Positions 7,486 through 17,106 of a DNA stretch of 25,718 nucleotides are shown one piece after another. This stretch comes from Alphaproteobacteria bacterium (GTDB lineage: Bacteria; Pseudomonadota; Alphaproteobacteria; DAOWDM01): positions 1 to 25,718 of the forward strand of contig DAOWDM010000126.1 of the NCBI GenBank assembly GCA_030639035.1, written 5' to 3'. Positions within the stretch are counted from its first letter, which is position 1, and each line of letters opens with the position of its first letter. Made by a program: the position numbers and the translations under genes. The notes below the pieces were generated by a model. It saw only the letters and a program-made list of their open reading frames with translations, ran no database searches and was not told where the DNA came from.

Positions 7486-9276
7486 ATGAACGACTCTTTT
7501 TTACATGAAAATCTAAAAGACAATATAACCTATAGTGGTTACGGAGTTGGTGGCGGAATCGCTATCGGAACTGCTTATGTATATGACACCAATCTTTTAG
7601 CAGTAGACCGTTATGATATTGCCTCTGAAGATATTAAAAAAGAACTGGATCGTTTTTTAGTCGCTGCAAAAAAAACACGCCGACAAATTGCCTATCTACA
7701 AAAAAGAGCCAGAAACTTCCCAGGGGCTGCACGAGAAGAACTTGGTTTTTTATTTGACGCTTATGACCAAATGTTAAAAAGCTCTCGTTTTATGCGTGGC
7801 ATAGAAACACGTATCAAAGAAGAGCTTATTAATGCAGAAGCGGCTGTTCAAGAAGAAATAGCTGTTATGGTAGAAGCGTTTGCTTCAATAGATGACCCTT
7901 ATCTTGCAGCTAGAATTGAAGATGTAAGCGGTGTAGGAAAAAGACTTGTTCGCAATTTATCAATTAAAAAACGCCCCCTGTTTTCATCTTTGCCAAAAAA
8001 TACAATTATTCTAGCAAACGAACTAACTCCTGCCGATACTCTTTTTCTTGACCCTAAAAAGATTGCTGGTTTTGCAACTGTTTCAGGAGGAGCTCAAAGC
8101 CATATAGGAATTCTTGCCCGCTCTCTTGGATTGCCCACTGTAATTGGTACAGAAGGACTTATCCAAAAAGCAAAAACAGGCGACATGGTTATTATCAACG
8201 GCAACTCTGGAAAAATTATAATTCAGCCGTCCGAAGAAACAATATCAGAACACCGTATTTTAAAAACAAACTATCTAAATCTAACCCGCTCTTTAAAAAG
8301 ACTTTCAAAAGTCCCTGCCATAACTACCGACGGTACATTAGTTAAATTAAAAGCAAATATAGAGCTTCCTTCTGAAACTCAAGCACTAATTGAATCTGGA
8401 GCTGACGGCGTTGGTCTTTTAAGAACCGAATTCATGTTCATGAACAGAAAAAATGCACCGAATGAGGAAGAGCAGTTTAACGCATTAAAATCTTTAGTAA
8501 TACGAATGGAAGGACGACCTGTAACCATTAGAACGCTTGATATCGGCAATGATAAAATGGTCAATGACAGCTTAATTGGTATAGGCAAAAGTCCAAATCC
8601 AGCATTGGGATTAAGAGGTATCAGGTACTGGCTTCAACACGAAGAACTTATTGAAAATCAAATGTCTGCTATTTTACGAGTTAGTGTTTTTGGGCAGGTA
8701 AAAATTCTTCTTCCAATGATAAGCACTACCGAAGAACTACAGAAAGTCCGTAAAATCCGAGATGATATTGCACGCAGCTTAAGAAAAAGAAACATAGCCG
8801 TTTCTGACCCTTTACCACCTATAGGCGTTATGATTGAAGTCCCAAGTGCAGCACTTGTAGCTGACAACATGGCATGGCATGCAGACTTTTTTTCTATAGG
8901 TACGAATGATTTAACACAGTACACGCTTGCTATTGACCGCACTGATAATACAGTTATGAGATTATATAATCCTTTGCACCCTTCTGTGCTAAAACTTATG
9001 CAATTGTCCACAGAAGCCGCTTTCAAAGCCAGAATACCTGTAGGTGTATGCGGAGAAATGGCGGCTGACCCACGTATGACTGCATTGCTTGTTGGTCTTG
9101 GCGTGCGAGAATTGTCAATGCCAGCTTCCAGTATCCCATGGGTAAAAAAACGACTTCGCCAGATTAGTTTACGTGATTCTGTTGTTTTAGCTCGTAATGT
9201 AATGAATCAGTGCGATTCAAAGAAAATTTATCAAATAATTGATGATTTTGAAAAAGCATCTACAACAAAATTTTAA
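7486..9276 (+). CDS. ptsI: PTS enzyme I, phosphoenolpyruvate-protein phosphotransferase
   Basis: Enzyme I takes phosphate from PEP and passes it to HPr. The protein (596 residues from ATG 7486) has the full enzyme I layout without an N-terminal GAF domain, so it is PtsI rather than PtsP. Key elements are the phosphorylated His206 in GGAQSHIGILARSLGLPTVIG, the PEP-barrel motif GVGLLRTEFMFMNR, LDIGNDK, GIRYWL, IGVMIEVPSAA, FFSIGTNDLTQY and Cys522 in GVCGEMAAD. Start choice: ATG 7486 lies 15 bases from GAGG (7467-7470). An in-frame TTG at 7480 lies 9 bases from it and is a real alternative. An even earlier TTG (7447) inside ptsH is less likely. The genes EIIA, HPr and enzyme I form a compact operon. 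Confidence 0.95.
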   Translation: MNDSFLHENLKDNITYSGYGVGGGIAIGTAYVYDTNLLAVDRYDIASEDIKKELDRFLVAAKKTRRQIAYLQKRARNFPGAAREELGFLFDAYDQMLKSSRFMRGIETRIKEELINAEAAVQEEIAVMVEAFASIDDPYLAARIEDVSGVGKRLVRNLSIKKRPLFSSLPKNTIILANELTPADTLFLDPKKIAGFATVSGGAQSHIGILARSLGLPTVIGTEGLIQKAKTGDMVIINGNSGKIIIQPSEETISEHRILKTNYLNLTRSLKRLSKVPAITTDGTLVKLKANIELPSETQALIESGADGVGLLRTEFMFMNRKNAPNEEEQFNALKSLVIRMEGRPVTIRTLDIGNDKMVNDSLIGIGKSPNPALGLRGIRYWLQHEELIENQMSAILRVSVFGQVKILLPMISTTEELQKVRKIRDDIARSLRKRNIAVSDPLPPIGVMIEVPSAALVADNMAWHADFFSIGTNDLTQYTLAIDRTDNTVMRLYNPLHPSVLKLMQLSTEAAFKARIPVGVCGEMAADPRMTALLVGLGVRELSMPASSIPWVKKRLRQISLRDSVVLARNVMNQCDSKKIYQIIDDFEKASTTKF

Positions 9277-9306
9277 TATTTAACAATGTTTTATTTAGGA
9301 GAGAAA

Positions 9307-10599
9307 ATGAGTTTTTCAGATTATAAAGTTGCCGATATTTCCCTTGCAGAATGGGGAAGAAAAGAAATGGACATCGCAGAAACAGAAATGCCAGGGTTAA
9401 TGGCTCTGCGTAAAGAATATGGAGATTCAAAACCTCTTAAAGGTGCAAGAATTGCAGGCTGTCTACACATGACAATTCAAACAGCAGTGCTGATTGAAAC
9501 TTTAGTTGTTCTTGGTGCAGAAATCCGCTGGAGCTCATGCAACATTTTCTCAACTCAAGACCAAGCAGCTGCTGCTATTGCTACAATGGAAATTCCTGTT
9601 TTCGCATGGAAAGGCGAGACAGAAGAAGAATTCTGGTGGTGCATTAAGCAAACTGTCGAAGGCACTGACGGCTGGAATCCTAACATGATTCTTGATGACG
9701 GCGGAGACCTTACTCTTTTAATGCATGAAGAATACCCAGAACTTATGAAGGACGTTAAAGGTCTTTCAGAAGAAACAACTACAGGCGTTCACCGTCTTTA
9801 TGAAATGGCTAAAAAAGGCACTTTGAAAGTTCCTGCTTTTAACGTTAATGACTCCGTTACTAAATCAAAATTTGACAACCTTTATGGCTGTCGTGAAAGT
9901 CTTGTTGACGGCATCAAGCGTGCAACTGATGTAATGGTTGCAGGCAAGATATGTCTTGTTTGCGGTTTTGGCGATGTAGGCAAAGGTTCTGCTGCCTCTT
10001 TACGCAGTCAAGGTGCAAGAGTTCTTGTAACTGAAATCGACCCTATTTGTGCTTTACAGGCTGCTATGGAAGGCTATGAAGTTACAACTATGGAAGATGC
10101 TGCTCCAATAGCAGATATTTTTGTAACAGCTACAGGAAACCTTGAAGTCATTAACATTGACCACATGGAAGCAATGAAAGACAGAGCTATTGTCTGCAAT
10201 ATCGGTCATTTCGACAGTGAAATTCAGATTGCAGCTCTGCGTAAATACAAATGGCACAACGTTAAGCCACAAGTAGATGAAGTTGAGTTTCCAGACGGCA
10301 AACGCTTGATTGTTCTAGCCGAAGGTCGTTTGGTAAATCTAGGCTGTGCTACAGGTCACCCAAGTTTTGTTATGAGTGCATCTTTCTCAAATCAGGTGCT
10401 TGCTCAAATAGAGTTATGGAATAATTCTGAGAAATACGACAGAGAAGTTTATGTTCTGCCAAAAACTCTTGATGAAAAAGTCGCAAGACTTCACATTGAT
10501 AAACTTGGCGTAAAACTAACAAAAATGTCAAAAGAACAGGCCGAATATATAGGCGTTACAGTAGACGGACCTTACAAACCAGAACACTACCGCTATTAG
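9307..10599 (+). CDS. ahcY: Adenosylhomocysteinase (S-adenosyl-L-homocysteine hydrolase)
   Basis: This NAD-dependent cytosolic enzyme splits S-adenosylhomocysteine into adenosine and homocysteine, removing the inhibitory product of methyl transfer. Motifs: GCLHMTIQTAVLIETL, FSTQDQAAAAIA, NVNDSVTKSKFDNLYG, the NAD-binding G-FGDVG-KGSA region, PSFVMSASFSNQVLAQ and the C-terminal KPEHYRY. The ATG at 9307 is preferred because AGGAG (9297-9301) stands 5 bases before it; the ATG at 9286 would add seven residues and has no such site. That gives 430 residues, within the family's usual range. It follows ptsI by 30 bases. An ahcY beside EIIA/HPr genes is a familiar arrangement in alphaproteobacteria, though enzyme I usually lies elsewhere. 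Confidence 0.97.
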   Translation: MSFSDYKVADISLAEWGRKEMDIAETEMPGLMALRKEYGDSKPLKGARIAGCLHMTIQTAVLIETLVVLGAEIRWSSCNIFSTQDQAAAAIATMEIPVFAWKGETEEEFWWCIKQTVEGTDGWNPNMILDDGGDLTLLMHEEYPELMKDVKGLSEETTTGVHRLYEMAKKGTLKVPAFNVNDSVTKSKFDNLYGCRESLVDGIKRATDVMVAGKICLVCGFGDVGKGSAASLRSQGARVLVTEIDPICALQAAMEGYEVTTMEDAAPIADIFVTATGNLEVINIDHMEAMKDRAIVCNIGHFDSEIQIAALRKYKWHNVKPQVDEVEFPDGKRLIVLAEGRLVNLGCATGHPSFVMSASFSNQVLAQIELWNNSEKYDREVYVLPKTLDEKVARLHIDKLGVKLTKMSKEQAEYIGVTVDGPYKPEHYRY

Positions 10600-10614
10600 A
10601 ATTACTATCATTTT

Positions 10615-10664
10615 GAGAGGCGACGTTAATATCTTTTACTATTTAGATTGCAGCGTCGCTTCTT
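10615..10664 (+). terminator. Possible terminator of the ahcY transcript, in the convergent gap
   Basis: AGAGGCGACGTT (10616-10627) can pair with AGCGTCGCTTCT (10652-10663), perfect over GCGACG/CGTCGC plus G-T pairs, followed by a T-rich stretch (TATATTTT). The loop of about 24 bases is long, and the right arm lies inside the end of addA. It would act for the + strand transcript only; on the - strand no T-run follows. Confidence 0.4.
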
Positions 10665-13600
10665 ATATTTTCAATAGCTGCATCAAGCATTTCATCAGGA
10701 AGCCGCATTATAAAAGGAGCGTCTGTCCATAAGAGTATGCAGGAAATAATTTTATCTGGGTAAAGATTAGAAACAGCCGTTCTATAAACTGCCATTTGAC
10801 GCAAATACACTTCAGGAACTTTTTCAAGCTGTTTTGGTGGTGGGCGGTTAGTTTTATAGTCTACTATTAAAACAGAATCATCTGTTGTGACTAGCCTGTC
10901 TACTTGTCCTGAAATCACTCGATTCCCTATCATTCCAGATAAGCATACTTCAGCTTTTGAGCCATCTGCAAACAGTGGAGCAAATTCTTTATGCTCAAGC
11001 ACTTTGAAAGTCTCATCTAAAATTTCTTTTCGCTGTTCAGGCTCAATATCCTGTGCGGCTTTTTCTATAAAGTGTTCAGCAGTTTTCCTGCGATTTTCTA
11101 TAGCAATATCAGGCAAGCTTTGCAGCATACGATGAATAAGTCTACCACGTTGATAGCGTTTACTTCCTGTTTTTCCAAGAGGTGAAAAAGTAGCTGTTTC
11201 ATCTTCTCCAAGCTTTGACGGAGCAATAGGCTTTAAATTCACAGGCTCATCTTCAGGAGGGCTGTTAATCCAGTCAGGCAAAGGAAAGTCTGGCATTTTA
11301 TCAAACTTTAATTCTTCTTTAGACGTTATAGCTTGAGGGCATTTTATACGCAAAACCTCATGCGATGAAACGTCTTCAAGGCTTTCAAGAAACTCATCGT
11401 TTTCTTTATCTGCAACAGGTTCTAAAGCTGATTTTATCAGATTATACCAACAGTTTTCAGGTGCAGTTTTTTTAGTATTCCAGCCACATATATAAAGCCT
11501 GTCTTCAGCTCTAGTCATTGCTACATATAAAAGCCGTCTGTATTCCCTTTCAGTCGCTAGTTTGTTTTTTTCCTTAATAGCCTCGCAAAAATCATCAGCA
11601 TCTTTTGCAGATGGAGTCCATAACATAAGTGAAGCGTTATCGTTTCTTTTTCCAGTCCATAAAAGCCTTGCTTTTTCTGGTGGCGTTTGCAAAGTATCGG
11701 GTAGAAATATAATCGGAGCTTGAAGCCCTTTTGAGCCGTGAACGGTCATTATTCTAACGGAGTTATGCTCTGTCTGCTCCATATCTCGTTTAATTTCAAC
11801 TTTGCCGCTTTCAAACCAATGCAAAAAACCTTGTAAAGACGGAATATGGCTTCTTTCAAAGTTTAAAGTCAGCGTCATAAATTCATCTATCGGGTCTTCT
11901 GCTTCCGTTCCAAGTCTTGATAGAAGCTTGTACTTCCCCCTCATCTTTCCCAAAATATGCGAATAAAGTTCATGAGGTCGCACCATATCCGCCATTGAAA
12001 GCAGTTCATTTAAATCAGCTGCAGCTTTTCCAAAACGGCACATACTGCCGATATGTTTTTTTAACTCATTCCATAAAGTGCTTTTGCGGTTGTGAGCTAA
12101 TTCATAAAGTTCTTCTTCCGTCAGTCCAACAAGCGGACTTTTCAACACTGATGCAAGAGTTAAGTCATCTTCTGGCAAAAGCAGAAAATTCCCCATCGCT
12201 ACTAAGTCCATAACTGCCATTTGTTCAGGCAGAATCATGCGGTCAACTCCTGCAACGTTGACTTTATAATTTTTCAAATTCCGCACTAACTCGTCTACAA
12301 AAGAAGTTCGTCTGCGGACAAGAACCATTATATCGCTTGGCTGTATAGGACGACCTTTGGACTCTAAAATTTCACTACCTGAAGTCATTTTATGAATTCG
12401 CTCGGCTAGAACTTTTGCCATTCTTGCTTGTGGAGAATCACCTAAAACTCTTTCAACTGGAGGACTCCACGGTTCTTGCTCGTCTGTTGATTTTGATTCA
12501 ATCGGAGACCATAATTCTACCAATCCGCCGTCTTTTTCACGAAAAGCAAGGTGAGTTCCATCTTCTTCAGGTAATAAAACACCGTCTCTACATTCTGGCT
12601 GTTCAAAAACAAGCTTTACGGCATCAAGAACGGCTTTTGTTGAACGAAAAGACGTGTTTAACTCGATTTTATCCCATTTAGCACCTGATTCTGGCACTTG
12701 CTTTTCATATAACGCTCGCATGTCTTCAAAAGCGGCAGGGCTTGCACCTTGAAATGAATATATAGACTGTTTTCTATCACCAACGGCAAAAACTGTGCGG
12801 TTTTTATTACTAACCCCCTGCCCTGCAAAAAATTCTTCCGTCAAAGCCTTGATAATTGCCCACTGGTCAGGGCTTGTATCTTGAGCTTCATCTACAAGAA
12901 TATGGTCGATTCCACCGTCAAGTTTATACAACACCCATGCTGTATCGTCTTTTTCTTCCAACAATTTGCGAACTGTAAGAATCTGATCGCTGTAATCCAT
13001 TAAAGCATGAGACTTTTTATAATTCTCATATTCCTCCAAAAGAGCAACACCAAGCCGTATCAAAGAAGCAGAAGAAACTGCAACGGTTGCGGTTTTTATA
13101 CGATTATTGGTGCGAAAAATACGCTCCGCTTCAATCAAAAGAGCGTTTTCAGTTTCAGGATATTTTGTCGCTAAGCCTTTTGTAAGCAGTTTTGCCCTGA
13201 TTTCATTTTTTGTGGTAAGAAATGCAGATTTATAGTCATCAAATAGAGCTTGTCTTTTTTCAGTAGATGAAAGCCATTCTGCAAGTTTTTTCCCTCTTTT
13301 AATGTCTGATTCTTTTCCTGTTAAGCATATTTCACAGGCTGTTTTTAACTCTTCAACATTAAAAGAACTGTCTTTACAGGCTTTTTCAATGACTTTATCG
13401 GGAGTTTCTGAAGGTTCAAGCTCCAAAGTCGCATATATAGCGGCAATAATTCCGTTTATATCGCCATAATTAGCAAGCATACGCTTAATACGACCTCTTG
13501 CAGAAGATAAATCTGCTATAAGAGCTGGGAAAAGAGTTTCATGCACTTTTCCAGTAACATCTTGAATCGCATCGTTAAGAATATCGTCATTTATACGAGA

Positions 13601-14101
13601 AAACACTTTGTCTCTGGCAGTTTCCATAGCCTCGACAGTATCTCTATCGTCCATAATTTCAAAATGAGGTGCAATATTTGCTTCTATAGGAAACTTTTTC
13701 AGCAGAGTTTGGCAAAAACTGTGAATAGTCTGAATCCTGATTCCACCAGAAGCATCAAGAATCCGTGCAAATAACCTGCGAGCCTTTGCAAATAATTTTC
13801 CCCTGTCTTCATCAATAGAACCTAAAAGCTCCACTAGCATTTTTTCTAAATTTTCATCATCTGCAACAGCCCAGTTTCTCAAGTTTTTAGCGATACGGTT
13901 AGACATTTCAGCCGCCGCAGCTTTGGTAAAAGTCAGGCACAAAATCCTCTCGGGAGGAGTGCCAGAAAGCAGCAGATTCAAAACTCTATCAGTTAAAACC
14001 TTAGTCTTCCCAGTCCCAGCCGAAGCCGCCACCCAAACCGATTTCTCAGGATTAGCCGCTTTACGTTGCCGTTTAGCTGGTGTGTCATGTAGATTTTTCA
14101 T
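10643..14101 (-). CDS. addA: AddA: helicase-nuclease subunit of the double-strand break repair complex
   Basis: AddA is the ATP-driven 3'-5' helicase and one of the two nucleases of AddAB, which resects double-strand ends for RecA loading. About 1152 residues. UvrD/Rep motifs in order: Walker A ASAGTGKTKVL (about residue 27), LTFTKAAAAEM, VDEAQDTSPDQW, GDRKQSIYSFQGA, LNTSFRST, MTVHGSKGLQAPIIFLP and LLYVAMTRAEDRLYI. The C-terminal RecB-type nuclease shows GQVDRL followed by VDYKTN, with the catalytic Asp and Asp-x-Lys. ATG 14101 shares its A with the TGA of addB (TGATG), a normal coupling. A GTG one codon earlier (14104) is also in frame. The gene converges on ahcY. Confidence 0.97.
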   Translation of the reverse strand: MKNLHDTPAKRQRKAANPEKSVWVAASAGTGKTKVLTDRVLNLLLSGTPPERILCLTFTKAAAAEMSNRIAKNLRNWAVADDENLEKMLVELLGSIDEDRGKLFAKARRLFARILDASGGIRIQTIHSFCQTLLKKFPIEANIAPHFEIMDDRDTVEAMETARDKVFSRINDDILNDAIQDVTGKVHETLFPALIADLSSARGRIKRMLANYGDINGIIAAIYATLELEPSETPDKVIEKACKDSSFNVEELKTACEICLTGKESDIKRGKKLAEWLSSTEKRQALFDDYKSAFLTTKNEIRAKLLTKGLATKYPETENALLIEAERIFRTNNRIKTATVAVSSASLIRLGVALLEEYENYKKSHALMDYSDQILTVRKLLEEKDDTAWVLYKLDGGIDHILVDEAQDTSPDQWAIIKALTEEFFAGQGVSNKNRTVFAVGDRKQSIYSFQGASPAAFEDMRALYEKQVPESGAKWDKIELNTSFRSTKAVLDAVKLVFEQPECRDGVLLPEEDGTHLAFREKDGGLVELWSPIESKSTDEQEPWSPPVERVLGDSPQARMAKVLAERIHKMTSGSEILESKGRPIQPSDIMVLVRRRTSFVDELVRNLKNYKVNVAGVDRMILPEQMAVMDLVAMGNFLLLPEDDLTLASVLKSPLVGLTEEELYELAHNRKSTLWNELKKHIGSMCRFGKAAADLNELLSMADMVRPHELYSHILGKMRGKYKLLSRLGTEAEDPIDEFMTLTLNFERSHIPSLQGFLHWFESGKVEIKRDMEQTEHNSVRIMTVHGSKGLQAPIIFLPDTLQTPPEKARLLWTGKRNDNASLMLWTPSAKDADDFCEAIKEKNKLATEREYRRLLYVAMTRAEDRLYICGWNTKKTAPENCWYNLIKSALEPVADKENDEFLESLEDVSSHEVLRIKCPQAITSKEELKFDKMPDFPLPDWINSPPEDEPVNLKPIAPSKLGEDETATFSPLGKTGSKRYQRGRLIHRMLQSLPDIAIENRRKTAEHFIEKAAQDIEPEQRKEILDETFKVLEHKEFAPLFADGSKAEVCLSGMIGNRVISGQVDRLVTTDDSVLIVDYKTNRPPPKQLEKVPEVYLRQMAVYRTAVSNLYPDKIISCILLWTDAPFIMRLPDEMLDAAIENIRSDAAI

Positions 14102-17064
14102 CACTCATCACCGCTTTCAGTTGATGACCATTCTTTTACTCTTTCTAGGTGGAGGTAGTCGGAGTATTTTGGGGCTTTGCTAGGGAAAGGCTGGGCTTCG
14201 TATGGTGTTTCTTCGTTGTTGAAAGCTGAAGTTAGAGCTTTTATGCCTTCTAAAGTTTCTTCTAGCAGTCTTTCTATAGTGTCTTTTTTGCCTATTGCAG
14301 ATACTTCACTGCAACCTTCTCCGTCTCCTTTTAAACGCCAGAAAAGCAGTTCTGAAACTTCATGTTCTGGTATGTTTTCAAAGCCTCCGTGTTTTGCAAT
14401 TAAGGCTTCTAAAGGTAATTGCGGAGCATAGCCTGCGGCAATTTCTTTCGCACTTGGAACAGTTCCAGTTTTGTAATCAATTATTCCGATTGTGCCGTCT
14501 TTTAAGATGTCAACTCTGTCTGCTCGGGCAAAAATTTCAAAATCAGAACCGATTTTTAATCGACCTTCTACCTCATTAGAGCTTTGTAAAATGTTGTTTC
14601 TGCGTTCATTTTCTTTTTCTACAAACCATTCTGCGACTCTTTGGAATCTTGGAAGCCAGAAAACAGCAACAGCAGGCGGAAGACTGCTGGATAAAAATCT
14701 TTCTTCCCCCATTTTGATTAGCTCTTCAACTGCATCTGATGGGAAAGTTTTAGGATATTTGCCAGTAAATTCCTCTAAAACTTTGTGAACAACGTTTCCA
14801 TAATCAGCCATACTTAAATCCGCATCAATCGGATTAAGAGCCTTTAATTTCAAGATATGCTTTGCATAAATTGCATATGGGTCTCTCATTAAAGTTTCAA
14901 TCTGAGTAACGGATAATTTTTTAGGTCTGTCAGCTACTGGAGGGCGTGGAGCAGGAGGCTTTACAGGCGTAACTTTATCAGCAGAATCAACTGCCTGAGC
15001 CCATAAAAGCCATTGAACTGCATCAAGTTCTTTAATCTCAAGCCCTACAGCTTTCATTACCGCATCAAGCCTTAACAGCCATCTTGAAGGGACTGTCGGA
15101 GTTCCGCCAACCTTTTTTGACCTGCTTAAAACAACATTCGGAGCACAAAAAGCCTGTGCAAAATCATGGGCTGAAAGCCCAGTATGCAGGTCTTGCGAGG
15201 GCAAACCAAACTCGGCACGCATTTGACGGCTTAACCAAGGGTCAATGCTTGAATCTGACGGCCAAGAACCTTCGTTCAGCCCTCCTAAAATCAATAAATC
15301 AGGTCTTTGTAAACGTGCTTCCATAGGACCTAGCACAGCAAGTCTAGGGTGAGAACCAAAGGCGGGGCGGACTGTTCTTTGCTTCATTAAAATATGGAAA
15401 AGTCTGGGATATGAAGCTCCGTCAATGTCGCTTATTACGTCTGCAGCTTCATCTATATCGGCAGCAAATTCGGCAGCTTCGTTTCCATCGCTTCCAAACC
15501 AAAGCCTTTCCGCTCCTGTTTTTTCATCGTTCGCAGCAATGGTTTCTGCAAACAGCATATGCTCGTAAAGTATTTTTTTCAATTGGATTGGTTTTTTACT
15601 TTCCATTAGTTTTACAAACGGTTTTGCCTGTTTTTCAAATACATCAAGCCAAGCTAGAATTTTTTGCTTGAAAGGAGATTCTTTTTCCAATGACTCAACG
15701 GCTGTTTTTAAGCCGTCAATTCCTGAAGCAGGACGTATCCCCCTTAGAATCATTGTTTCAAGTTTACGCACAAGAGGTCTGAACTCAGCAACATTCATTC
15801 CGCAAGCAGCTAGCGGGTGTTTTAACGCTGAAAGCACAGAAAGCGGAGCAAACTCACTAACAACCATTTCAGCCGTAAGTCTTAAAAATATTCCTGCTGG
15901 AGTTTGGCTCAAAGGCACTCCTGCGGAATCATTAAGCTTTATATCCCAGCGTTCAAGCTCGACTGAAACACGTCTAGCTAAATTTCTATCAGGTGTAACA
16001 AGGGCAGCGGTGCGGTTTGATACTTCCAAAGCTTCACGCAAAAGCAATGCTATGGAAAGAGCTTCTTCTCGCTGATTTGTGCAGTTAAGCCTGCTAACAC
16101 CATCAAGAGTTTTCGCATTAAATTTAGATATATTACGCCAGTCATCTGTAGAATCCGCTGGACGCATAACCTCTGAAATCAGCCTTACCCTGTCAGGGTA
16201 GGCTTGTTTTTGATTGTATTCAGTTTCTTCCCATTCAAGAACGTCTTTCCTATCTACACCAAAATGTTCAAGCAGTTTTTTCATGCCGTATTGAGGGTGA
16301 GATTCTTCTATAAGCTCCCAGCTTTTCTTATCCATATGACAGTCAAGCCCTGGAAGAACAACCATTCCTTTAGGCAATCCTGCAACAACATTCAGCAACT
16401 CAGCAGAAGCAGGAAGACTGCCCGTTGAACCTGCAACGATTATTTCTCTATTCGGGGGGCTGTTTTTCCACTCATCAGCTTGAGCCGTAAGCAATAGAAC
16501 ACGTCTTTCCGCAGGGTCTATTTTCCCCTCATCTTTTAAGATTTTAGGCCAGTGTTCGGTGATAAGCTTTAAAAATTCTAAGGTTTCTTTCCAGTGTTTT
16601 GCATATTGTTCTGGAGCGAGTTCTTTTAATGCTTCAAAAGATAGTTTTTGCGTTTGAGTCTGGTCAAGAAAAAGACTAAGAGCTTCCGCAAGGCGAGCAG
16701 CTTGGTCTATCTTTAATTCATCTGGCTGTTTTGATAAAATAAGACGAGTTAAGATAAGTTGACGGCGTAAAGATGAGATTGCAGGAGGAATATTTAATCC
16801 AGCACCAGAAGAATCTCCAAACATCAATTCATGCTCATCAATATCCCCAATCGGAGTCATGCGAGGAAGTAGCAAAGACCGTCCTTTTGCAAGCCGTATA
16901 AAAGTTTCCTGCAAAGTACGACAAGCCCGCCGAGTTGGAAGCAATATCGTAACATCAGTCAAAGCCAAAGGATTTTCGACAGTCCTGTCAAGAAGCCTTG
17001 CTGCCAAAGCTTCCGCAAAATGACGTGCTGGATTTATAGTGTAGACTGTCTTTTTCATATTCAT
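14101..17064 (-). CDS. addB: AddB: nuclease subunit of the double-strand break repair complex
   Basis: The 987-residue partner of AddA. The N-terminal half is a helicase-like fold that has lost the Walker A sequence: where a GxxGxGKT would be expected it reads TILLPTRRACRTLQETFIR, as in alphaproteobacterial AddB. The middle has RPDLLILGGLNEGSWPSDSS. The C-terminal nuclease has SVTQIETLMRDPYAIYAKHIL, YGNVVHKVLEEF, RADRVDIL and IIDYKTG with the catalytic Asp-x-Lys. No CxxC iron-sulfur signature of the Bacillus type is seen. Met3 (17058) is an alternative start. Only 42 bases separate the start from the last pentapeptide gene, with no evident promoter or terminator, so read-through from that array is plausible. 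Confidence 0.95.
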   Translation of the reverse strand: MNMKKTVYTINPARHFAEALAARLLDRTVENPLALTDVTILLPTRRACRTLQETFIRLAKGRSLLLPRMTPIGDIDEHELMFGDSSGAGLNIPPAISSLRRQLILTRLILSKQPDELKIDQAARLAEALSLFLDQTQTQKLSFEALKELAPEQYAKHWKETLEFLKLITEHWPKILKDEGKIDPAERRVLLLTAQADEWKNSPPNREIIVAGSTGSLPASAELLNVVAGLPKGMVVLPGLDCHMDKKSWELIEESHPQYGMKKLLEHFGVDRKDVLEWEETEYNQKQAYPDRVRLISEVMRPADSTDDWRNISKFNAKTLDGVSRLNCTNQREEALSIALLLREALEVSNRTAALVTPDRNLARRVSVELERWDIKLNDSAGVPLSQTPAGIFLRLTAEMVVSEFAPLSVLSALKHPLAACGMNVAEFRPLVRKLETMILRGIRPASGIDGLKTAVESLEKESPFKQKILAWLDVFEKQAKPFVKLMESKKPIQLKKILYEHMLFAETIAANDEKTGAERLWFGSDGNEAAEFAADIDEAADVISDIDGASYPRLFHILMKQRTVRPAFGSHPRLAVLGPMEARLQRPDLLILGGLNEGSWPSDSSIDPWLSRQMRAEFGLPSQDLHTGLSAHDFAQAFCAPNVVLSRSKKVGGTPTVPSRWLLRLDAVMKAVGLEIKELDAVQWLLWAQAVDSADKVTPVKPPAPRPPVADRPKKLSVTQIETLMRDPYAIYAKHILKLKALNPIDADLSMADYGNVVHKVLEEFTGKYPKTFPSDAVEELIKMGEERFLSSSLPPAVAVFWLPRFQRVAEWFVEKENERRNNILQSSNEVEGRLKIGSDFEIFARADRVDILKDGTIGIIDYKTGTVPSAKEIAAGYAPQLPLEALIAKHGGFENIPEHEVSELLFWRLKGDGEGCSEVSAIGKKDTIERLLEETLEGIKALTSAFNNEETPYEAQPFPSKAPKYSDYLHLERVKEWSSTESGDE

Positions 17065-17067
17065 AAT

Positions 17068-17083
17068 AGGTAAAAACTTACCT
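17068..17083 (-). promoter_or_regulatory. Small hairpin just before the addB start
   Basis: AGGTAA-GTTT-TTACCT is a perfect 6-base stem with a 4-base loop, ending 3 bases before the addB ATG. It contains the only Shine-Dalgarno-like bases (AGGT) in the leader, so folding could hide them or alter their distance to the start. Regulation of addB translation is inference only. Confidence 0.35.
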
Positions 17084-17106
17084 GTATTTATGGAAAAGAG
17101 AAAGGT

